Positions 56,001-64,000 of a DNA stretch of 64,000 bases are shown here, piece after piece. A program made the translations under genes and the position numbers. The notes below the pieces were generated by a model. It searched no databases. It had not been told where the DNA came from and worked only from the letters and a program-made list of their open reading frames with translations. Position 1 is the first letter of the stretch, and every line of letters starts with the position of its first letter. Origin of the DNA: Corbicula japonica (lineage: Eukaryota > Mollusca > Bivalvia > Venerida > Cyrenidae); NCBI GenBank assembly GCA_038501625.1, contig JAZAYU010000001.1:8917374-8981373 (forward strand), given 5' to 3'.

Positions 56001-59000
56001 TTCTTCATCTGGTTCTTTGTACACTCAGTAGATATAATACAACACTGATAGCTATTTTTGGAATGACATGATGACATTTTGTCTCAAATCAAAAATAAAT
56101 ATTTAATGTCAGAAGGCAATTGTTCTTCTACTGGGAACAAAGTCAGTAGTGGTATTAAAACAAGGAAAAGGAAACATGATAAGTGACCAGCTGAGAAAGT
56201 TGATGGTAAATTAACCATCCCAAAATCACAGTAAGGTAAATCAATACAAACATCTTCCTAGGGAAGGTTACTATTTGATAGTCTCTTAATTTACATAAAT
56301 GATACAGTTAGATTATTTATTCATAGGTCAAATAAAGAATACAATGCATTAGGAATAGTTTAAATGAACTTTCTAAAAACTGACCTGTCATCGCATGATT
56401 GTGCTTCTAGATGATGCAGATTTTCGTTGTTATTCTGTTACCGAATATCGTAACGCTGTAATGAGGAATGCAGAAACGCGACAGAGGGCGCATGGTCAAG
56501 GTATCTGTTGTGCTAGAGTTGTTGTCCCTCTTTCTTTGGCATTGTAGTTTTCTTTATTGAATTTTCCTGACATGGAAGACCCCAGCTTAGTTTGAAATCT
56601 GTTTGTGTTTACACATTTTGTCAGGGTATGGCTAGCTTGTTTTTTTTTTCAAAACAAAAGTTTTGACATAATTTTGTGTGTGGACCTTTTGTCATAGTGA
56701 TTATTTGAACTGAGAGCTAATTCATTTGAACTTGAAGGTCTTTATAAAAAATTGTTAGGCAAATTTTTTAGGAAGCAATGGTCAAGTGGTTTTTCCGCAT
56801 CTTTTATTTTTCAAGATCTTGATTGTTCAAATGAAATGCTGATAATAAACACTAAATTGTAAATGGGCTGTTTTACTCTGTTTCATGCTTTTTAGTGAGT
56901 TTTGCACTGCTTACTTGTTGACAACATGTGACATACAAGAAAAATCTTCTTCAGTCTGTCTGGATTCTAACAATATGAAAGTTGTTTTGGGCTAATATTT
57001 TGTTCAACAGTTAACCATTATCAGCATCATGATCAAAACTAAGGAGTTTAAGTCACTGCGACCAGTAAGGGGAAGACATTCATGGGGAAAATGTTAGAAA
57101 ATTAATGACAGTTAAAGAAGTAACAATTTAAGGACAGTTAAAAAAGAAACAATTTAAGAACAGTTAAAGAAGTAACAAATTAAGAACATTTAGTTTGGCT
57201 AATGAACATATCCTAGTTTTGAACACTGACAGTTTGTAGACAAAGTCTTATCTTTGTTCATAAATATAGAAAATTCCTGCATGCTTTGGACATCCCATGT
57301 TAATTGTTTAATATTGTATAGTTCCCTTTTTGTTGAATTGTTGTTTGTGTGCAGTGAGTTTTGTGCATTGTCACAACAGTTGTAGTGCAATATAGCCTGT
57401 GTAATACTCTGAGACTGTTCACATCTTGTGTGGACAATAATTAGTTATTGCTAGTTTCACTTCTATACATGTAGTAGCCTTTTAGTTTAAAATATAGATT
57501 AAAGCTGTGTATTGGGTTTCTTCATTTTGCAACTTTATAAAAATGTTAATACTACTTTCTCATTAATGAATTTTTATAAACGTCATTGTTGAGCTTGTTA
57601 CTTTCATTAATGAAAATAACCTTAAAAGTTCATTAAATATATCATAACTACAACTGTTAAAGAACAACTTTGTATATAGCTGCCGGTTCATTTAACCCAA
57701 TCACACATGAAGAATCGGGCTCCAACCCGTACCAAGATTACAATAAGGCTCGGCCCCACCCTCAGCAGGTCATGTACCAACAACAGCAACAACAACAAGA
57801 GCAGCCCACAAGAATGGTGCGTGGGCAAGGAAACTACAATAGTGGAAAAGGTATTGCCTTTGCCAATGACTAGACGTGTGCCCAGATACTAATTGAGTAA
57901 TTCTAAAACCACCAAATCAAACCATAGCATCATTTGTTATAAAAACTGACATACTGGATACCAGGTGTGATGTTTTGACTTTTTTTTCAGTTGGTCAGAA
58001 AAGTTGTGGACAGTTAAACAAAAAATAAATATATTCAAATAATGTTGTGGATGCCAGTCTTCAGTTATTAACAGAATTTGACATGCGTCTGTCAGAGCAG
58101 TGAAAACTACCTGGTTTTCAACCACAAAACATGCACAGCTAGTACATTATTAGTGTGGATAAGGTGAATTGTTCCATTGCTGGAAGTAGGTGAGCAGTTC
58201 TGGAACGAGGTGAGCAAAGTTGGAACATTAGAAGACTAGTTGTGAGAGGGACAGTTCCTGCTTGGTCTGTTATGCATGATTTATGCTGCTAACGTGTTAC
58301 GGAATGTTCCATCAAGCATGTTTAATTTTGCTTTCAGTTCATTGTTTACTAACAGATCAGTAATGTTGTACCATTATCCTGCTGGAATAAAAAATAATTA
58401 AAATTGCTACCTGATTAGTGTGGTCTGCTGTCTGGTCAAGTTGAACCATGTTGCCTAATGCATGGCAAGCCAAAAGTTTCAATGTTAAACTGATGTTCTA
58501 GGTTCAGTCATAGGTCCAGTTAATTGTTGAGTTTTTCCCAAACTAGTTTGATCTTGCAAAGAAAAGAACCAGGCATGTGTCCCTTTTTTCCAATTTGGCT
58601 GGGGGAGTAATGCAAGCAAGTTTTACTCAAAATAGCAGTTTAGTAAATAAATACAAGAAACAAGCTTCAAAGAGGAATGAATGACCAAATAGAAAAGATA
58701 TTTCAGCAGGAAAAGGGTTAAATCTATTTTATGCTGTTGCTCACCATAGGTGTTGGTGATCACATTAAGTCTCTGAAATGTCTAATCAATGGCCATGGTT
58801 AAGCTTGAAAACTTGCATGTATTTTATTCTTGCAGATGCTTTAATACTATTGTTAAGAAGCCTTCAGTTGAATGCATTGCTTCTTATGGGTCTTTATACA
58901 GATCATTATGGTGCCATGTGACTCGTGTCTTGCTGTCGCAAAATTGAAACTGTTTTGTATACATGTATATATTTTGTACTGAATTCCACTTTCTGTTCTC

Positions 59001-62000
59001 AATGCCATGATTTTAATGCCTATCTTTTTTCTTACAGTTTGTAGTTAACAGATGGACAGACATATTACACTAATGACCTGTGTGTTGTTCTTTCAGAAAT
59101 AGGTACAGATAAACCTGTTAGTAAAGAAATACTGAAACTGAAACAGCTTGATCCATCAAATGATTGTTTTAAATTGTTGCAACCTTTAATTGTAGATCGC
59201 ATTTTAGTGATGGACCTGTAGCTGATTTCAGGTTCAGTCTTTACTCACAGATTTAATTGTATAAGACCTTTAGTGACTTATTCAGGGAGCCAATACAGTT
59301 TAAATATAGCTTTGTGACAAAATTAATGTAATTGTGGACACTTGCTTTTTTCAGTTCAGTACAATCCAATAACTGGTGAAGAGTACCCAGCCAGCTATGG
59401 ACAGGTATGTATTAGAGATCATTTTCTTCATTTCAAGTTCATGAAAGTAGGCGTTATCTGTCTTCAGCATGGCTCTTAAAGCTCCATTTCAGTGTGCACA
59501 TCAAGTGTTGATTGGGGCCATACTAGTGTTATGGGATCAGCTTTGGAGAAGTTGATGCATTTTGAGGGAGTTGCTATCAGTTTCAGCTTTCTTTATGAAA
59601 TGTTTACTGGAAATGACTGCACAATAGAGGAAGTTTGAAAACTGTTGGAATCTATAACTACAATGTCTTCATGTTGGTTAATTCCTTTTATTCATTTAAT
59701 GGATTTACATTAAAATAACATTATGGCAGATGTTTGATGAAATTGAAAAACTTGAAAGTTTCCATTGATCATGTTTCAGTTGTCTTTTTAGGACTGATTT
59801 AGAAGAATACCTTTGAAAGTACTAATAATAAAGCTGTGATGGTCATTTGTTAAATCATTGTTGGAAGTTGAAGTGGTTCTTAAATGGTGTTAGATGCTAA
59901 AGATCTAGCTCTCAAGTGGTAGTAACAAGGTTCAGAAGATCTTGTGTACAGTTATCTGCTGAACAGGAAACAGAGACTTGGGTATAACCGTGTCAAACTT
60001 AACTGATGATTGGTATATGCCAAACCTGTTGGACTGGTTAAGATGGACAAACTATTTTTGTAACTGTTGTTATTTCCCTGTTTCACAGTTAAACCAATTA
60101 TGAGGGCTCTTGTACAACTTGTATTCAGGATGTGTGTTTGTTTTCCCTGAAACCATAGCTCTTGTCTTTCTTACTTCTTGAAGAGTCTTTAAATTGATCC
60201 TTCATAGAGAATATTTATCCAAGATCTCAGAAAAAACTGTAAACTGCTGCCCACAATATTAAATGGAAAAGATCTTGAACATTTAATTTTAGCCCCAGGC
60301 AGTTTTACTGAAGCACTACACTGAGATCTGCTAGTTTTCTATGTTGTAAAACCTATGGAAAACATAACTTCAACACTGTTCAAAAACAAACTTTAAATAA
60401 AAGGGCATAAGGAACCATTGCTGCCCAAGATCAGCATTCATCTCTCATCATGTTAGCAGGCAATTGAGAGCTGTTAACGGTCTTCTTGTCAAGTATTCAG
60501 TTGGAATCCAATCAGTAACAAAGTACATTTATTGTAATTAAATTGCTAGTTCGGCTGCTGAGCTATCAATCAAAGCTTTCTCTGTGTGCTAAGAAGACTT
60601 GATTCATTGTAATAACAGTAATAAGGAAAGACAAACCAACTAATGTGTAGTATGCAAGGGTCCTAATTTGAGTTTGTGCAACTTGATGCTCAGTTGACAG
60701 TCTTTTGTAAACTGATAAATTTGCAATCAATGCTTCTTGGAAAAATGCCAGTGATGCTGAAAAATGTTCAAGCCTGAAAAGAGATTATGCCTTTGAAATT
60801 GCAATACTGGCAGATGAGACATCTTGGATGAACAGTACATTCTTTCCATCAAGCAGGTTTCTAATTTACCAGTTGGTTTCCTTTTGTGCTTGATAGTTAA
60901 GTAGCTTTGGTAAGACAAACAAGTCTCCATGATGGACTAAGATCAATGGTCAGTCAAATATTTTTTTATATCTGGTTTCTAAGACTTAGAAACCAGTGCT
61001 TGTAATAAATTGGATTTACATGGTCCCAAAATATATTTTACAGTTTTAACCCGACTCTGTTGTTACCAATAAATATAATTAATACCTACTGTGTTATCAT
61101 CTTGTTTTGGCTGTTTAGGACTTACACTCTTTGTTCATGTGATAAAATGTGTATAAATGGAGTAAAGGTAATCTATCATCTATTTACAGAAATGTTTTAT
61201 TTTCTGTATCATGAGTCTGTGTCCCATAAGTGCAGTCCATTCAGAGGTATTTCCAATGGTATTGCTTTCTAAAATCCTGTGTCTTTTGTAAACCCCACCC
61301 CCTTATAATGGTTTATAAATTTTGTTATTAAGAGTATCAGATATTTAGGGACCTAATGGATAGATCTGCATTTTTTGCATTTTTGATCAAAAAAATACGT
61401 ACTGAATCAAGAGGCAAACAGTGTAGATCGGATCACACGGCACAGATAGCATAAACACTGGTGCAAGTTAATTCAGTTTTAAGCAAAATATTACAGATGT
61501 ATTTTAACATACTAATGACTGAACTAACAAGACCAAACAAGGCATGCAGCTACTGGTAGTATGTTTATCAATTAAAAGATGATGTTTTTAGCCAAAGGCA
61601 GTGTTGCAAAGCTGTTGTAGGACATAGTAGTACGCTGACAAACTATTACATGTCACAAGTCATACTGCTGTTGGAGTAAGTCCACCAAGAGGTGTGAAAA
61701 TGAGAATTTATAGGTCATAATGTCAGCATGATCACAAACCCCTTTTTACATTCCAGGGTCAAGGCTTCAGAAAGTGTTAAGTATATCCACTGTTTTGCAT
61801 AGGGCAATGATGTTGATTTACTAAACTGTTCACTTAAAACATGTTTAATGTAACATTCTTTTCATATCCAAATTTAATACACCTATTTTCCCCCAAGTGA
61901 TGTATTAATATTAATACATTGATTTTATCTTCAAGTAGAGTTCTATTGTATATATTTATACTTAATACCAAATTCCTTGTGATAAAACTTTTGATATATG

Positions 62001-63106
62001 TTAAAACTTTACAAATGTTGACAAAAGTATGTTTTACCTCAACAATATGCCCAGATCCTGTTTTATAACTAATGACTGTTTCTCGTTTAGAAATATAACA
62101 CTATCACATTGATTAACTTTTCTATTTTTTAAAATTTATGCATTTATTCTAATATTACACTTTAAACTCTGCTTTATTTGCACATAGGGTGGCTTTATAG
62201 TTGTCCAAAGATTTGTGTTCCAAGGTTCTATCCTTTAGCAAAGTAGTTTGTCTTTTTTAAAGTCTTCCAGATGTGGTTTTGAGATGGATTCCAGGTTGAA
62301 CATTATGAATTGGTGACAATGTTTCAAAATATAGTACAAAGCTACTAACAGTGGTTTCATTATATTTCAAAATAGAACGAGTTTAAAGTGGGATTCTAGG
62401 CTCAAATTACACAAAATAGCTGCTTTTACATTAAAATAGCTGGGTAATATGGTCAATATTGTCAGGAGGAAATCCTTATTGAAACCACTGGTAGTTGTAT
62501 AGCGAAGAATTATCTTGCATTTCAACAAATAATGGATACATTTCATTTGTATGTGTGGGTGTGTGATTAAGACATCAGAAAACAAAATCAGTTGTTATCA
62601 TACCTGTTGTAATGTGAAACTGGTATTTTCCTTTTTCAGTGTCCCATATCAACATTTTATTTTGGTGTTGTCATAGTAGTTTTTATGTTAAGTAATTGAG
62701 AAACTTCATATTATTGTTACTTTGTTACTGTCCAAGTACATCTTGCAGTATGACATTATTACCTCATTAAGACATTGCATGATATAGAATATTTATGTAA
62801 GGAAAGAATGGCAAATGTGAAATAAGACCTGAACATACCTGGTTGAGTCATAGTAGATAGAAACAAGTGTGAAATCATTGCTGTTTTCAATTACAGAAAG
62901 GGAAGGAAGAGAAAAAGGTTGAGCAAGAAACTGAAGACAAGAAAGAGGAAGATTCAGCTGATGAAAATGCCAATGATGAAACTGCAGAAGAAAATTCTAA
63001 CAACAACGCACATCCCACCCCAAAGCCTGAAGAGGCAAAGCCTGCATCCGCACAGATCCAGAAAGTTCGACAACCACCGGGAGGCAAATCTTCAGGTCTT
63101 TGGTGA
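49981..63106 (+). CDS. JPT1: Jupiter microtubule-associated homolog (HN1/JPT family)
   Basis: Join: 49981-50036, 51724-51917, 53149-53184, 55887-55934, 56411-56500, 57680-57850, 59098-59121, 59355-59404, 62897-63106; 292 residues if all are used. The N-terminus MTTTELYSGY...SSSRVLRPPGGGSSNIFG and the C-terminus VRQPPGGKSSGLW are the signature ends of JPT1/JPT2 and of Drosophila Jupiter, small disordered proteins that bind microtubules. Vertebrate JPT1 is ~154 residues; the extra length comes from middle exons rich in Q, N and E. Exons 3-7 are all phase 1 and multiples of three, so many isoforms are possible. JPT1 and JPT2 arose within vertebrates, so the symbol means the family. The gene is divergent from CRAMP1. 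Confidence 0.88.
51724..51917 (+). CDS. JPT1: JPT exon 2 with PPGGG motif; two possible donors
   Basis: RVLRPPGGGSSNIFGAPEP is the core Jupiter motif. A long form ends CGAG|GTAAGT (51917, phase 1) and adds a Q/N/K-rich stretch; a short form could use CAG|GTGAGA at 51793 (phase 0). Both are good donors. Only the long form is in phase with exons 3-7. Confidence 0.9.
53149..53184 (+). CDS. JPT1: JPT cassette exon 3 (12 residues)
   Basis: Acceptor TTGTATTGTAG, donor GGAA|GTTAGT, phase 1 both ends: ADAPFAMFAESG. Small, so moderate confidence. Confidence 0.55.
54758..54965. mobile_element. TTAA-MITE in JPT intron
   Basis: CCCTTAACTCCATACATACCC at the left; GCTCATCTGGATCTACACTG near the right, after which the terminal repeat is lost. 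Confidence 0.5.
55887..55934 (+). CDS. JPT1: JPT cassette exon 4 (16 residues)
   Basis: Acceptor GGTATTTTCAG, donor CAAA|GTATGC, phase 1 both ends: ETSKPSQFDKCDDGSQ. Confidence 0.6.
56411..56500 (+). CDS. JPT1: JPT cassette exon 5 (30 residues)
   Basis: Acceptor GTGCTTCTAG, donor CAAG|GTATCT, phase 1 both ends: DDADFRCYSVTEYRNAVMRN then AETRQRAHGQ. Its CG content is higher than the flanking introns. Confidence 0.65.
57105..57190 (+). repeat. Short tandem repeat, ~28 bp x 3
   Basis: GACAGTTAAAGAAGTAACAA, GACAGTTAAAAAAGAAACAA and AACAGTTAAAGAAGTAACAA follow each other at 28 bp spacing in the intron before JPT exon 6. Confidence 0.7.
57680..57850 (+). CDS. JPT1: JPT cassette exon 6 (57 residues, Q-rich)
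   Basis: Acceptor TTTGTATATAG, donor AAAG|GTATTG, phase 1 both ends. Encodes GSFNPITHEESGSNPYQDYN, a run QQQQQQQ and RMVRGQGNYNSGKG. FNPITHEE echoes YNPITGEE of exon 8, suggesting exon duplication. Without splicing the frame ends seven codons later at TAG. Confidence 0.75.
59098..59121 (+). CDS. JPT1: JPT possible small exon 7 or alternative last exon
   Basis: Acceptor TTGTTCTTTCAG then E-I-G-T-D-K-P-V, donor TTA|GTAAAG keeping phase 1. Read through instead, the frame stays open to TAG at 59219-59221 (about 41 codons, EILKLKQLDPSNDCFKLL...), an alternative terminus lacking the second PPGG motif. Confidence 0.4.
59355..59404 (+). CDS. JPT1: JPT exon 8
   Basis: QYNPITGEEYPASYGQ, phase 1 in and 0 out; donor CAG|GTATGT. 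The NPITGEE motif is a recurrent Jupiter-family phrase. An AG five bases later gives a phase-0 acceptor that would suit the short form of exon 2. Confidence 0.8.
61108..61460. mobile_element. Fragments of TTAA-MITE
   Basis: GGACTTACACTCTTTGTTCATG to AAATGGAGTAAAGG (61118-61169) and AGTGTAGATCGGATCACACGG (61422-61443) are decayed pieces of the family in the last JPT intron. Confidence 0.35.
62897..63106 (+). CDS. JPT1: JPT last exon with C-terminal PPGG motif
   Basis: Acceptor TTTCAATTACAG, phase 0. A 40-residue Lys/Glu-rich segment (KGKEEKKVEQETEDKKEED) and then IQKVRQPPGGKSSGLW, stop TGA at 63104. The end matches the vertebrate PPGGKSS tail. Confidence 0.92.
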   Translation, partial: KGKEEKKVEQETEDKKEEDSADENANDETAEENSNNNAHPTPKPEEAKPASAQIQKVRQPPGGKSSGLW

Positions 63107-64000
63107 TCAGACTATTTAGGCTGTTTTTTTTTCAATGAACATTGAAACAAAAAAAGATATGTGAAACATTAGTTCCGAGGTCACTGGGTAATATTGATGT
63201 TGCTTTTCAAATAACCAAAAAAAAACATTTGTTTGAATAACTGCTAACAACTGATCAGTATTCATGTTGCATATATACCATTTTTGTATACATTATTTTG
63301 CTATTTTCAATAATTAAGAATGTTAAATCAAAATATTTTTGCAATAGTTTTATGTACCAAGCTGAATAGAATTCTTGTGTCCCAGTTTGCTTGCTCTGCC
63401 GTTAGGAAGGGATATAAATAGAGCATATTTTGGAAGGTTTGCTGTTTATTTCGCCATGTCATTGTACTTGCTTGTGTTCTAACAGATATATTAAGGATCA
63501 AATATTCCATAGTAAAAGATCTGAATTTAGCAGTGACTGCCTTGTGAAAGTTCACCAAATTGTGATATTTGTATCAGTTTATGTTAGGGGCCACAATTAA
63601 CTGATTTCTTTATTTTCTCTCTAATATTATTTTTTCATTCCAAGTTTTTTTAACAGCTTAGTTTGTTTATAAGATGTATATTTTGTAAACTAAGCCAGAT
63701 TTTGTTCAACTAATGCATGATTGGTTTTCTGTTTGAAATTGTGTTCGTTTTACTTCTATTGTAAAATGAACTTGCTGTGTGAATTGAAATGATGCATCAG
63801 ATATAAAACTTAAAAAGCATTTGTGTTCAACTGCGATTGTCACTGTAGGGTAATAACTCTTGCCATTGGAAATCATCAAGTTGTGATCACAAATTTTCAT
63901 AAATTGTAACAGATGCCCAAAATCATTTTAAGTATTTGGTTGCTTTGTGGCCTATCTCCATATAAACCTTCACCTCGTATTATATATGGGTATTATTGTG
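63107..64000 (+). other. JPT1: Probable JPT 3'UTR, runs to window edge
   Basis: T-rich sequence with no kept frame and no repeat family of the window. No canonical AATAAA was found before the edge, so the transcript end may be outside or use a variant signal. Confidence 0.45.

Overview
This is an intron-rich animal nuclear locus, most likely from a bivalve mollusc. The evidence is three conserved animal genes with GT-AG introns of 0.1-4 kb, embedded in AT-rich DNA full of short interspersed repeats and of ~145 bp tandem arrays with tetranucleotide microsatellites and inverted termini, a layout known from bivalve 'pearl'-type and MITE-like elements. The organism call is inference; gene identities come from reading exon translations, not from a database search. 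No rRNA, tRNA, CRISPR array or long intact transposase gene was recognised.

Layout. (1) 1-6416: nested repeats. A 145 bp tandem-array element with 4 bp flanking duplications (371-2362) interrupts an older ~145 bp array, followed by a 2.4 kb hAT-like element (3423-5797). (2) 6417-8945, plus strand: the last two coding exons of TDRD3 (second half of the Tudor domain and the C-terminal exon-junction-binding-type tail). (3) 8946-19659: no gene recognised; a TA-flanked terminal-inverted-repeat element (9370-10336), many copies of a ~230 bp TTAA-flanked MITE, a 156 bp array element and a U-rich 3'UTR-like stretch near 17.8 kb. (4) 19660-20508, minus: three phase-compatible exons of an unrecognised gene encoding a tyrosine- and proline-rich tail ending in a PDZ-ligand-like PSLV. 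(5) 26357-48478, minus: CRAMP1 (cramped chromatin regulator), 19 coding exons reconstructed with every splice phase consistent, 1166 residues. Its introns hold a 145 bp homogeneous satellite element (29265-31233), another array (31.7-33.4 kb), perfect palindromes, a dead mariner and MITEs. (6) 48479-49980: a 1.5 kb divergent intergenic region with a perfect CRE palindrome. (7) 49981-63106, plus: a Jupiter microtubule-associated homolog (JPT/HN1 family), with first and last exons carrying PPGG motifs and a run of phase-1 symmetric cassette exons between them.

Biology. CRAMP1 and JPT are divergent neighbours here; as I recall the human map, CRAMP1 and JPT2 are also adjacent (16p13.3), so the pair may be an ancient linkage. 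TDRD3 acts in mRNA/topoisomerase 3B biology, CRAMP1 in chromatin control, JPT on microtubules; no shared pathway is implied. The most unusual non-coding content is a set of unrelated-sequence elements sharing one architecture (GC...CTCTTG or CTAG ends, 4 bp A/T target duplications, tetranucleotide microsatellite, ~145 bp tandem units), several of whose units carry consensus nuclear-receptor half-sites or a perfect DR1.
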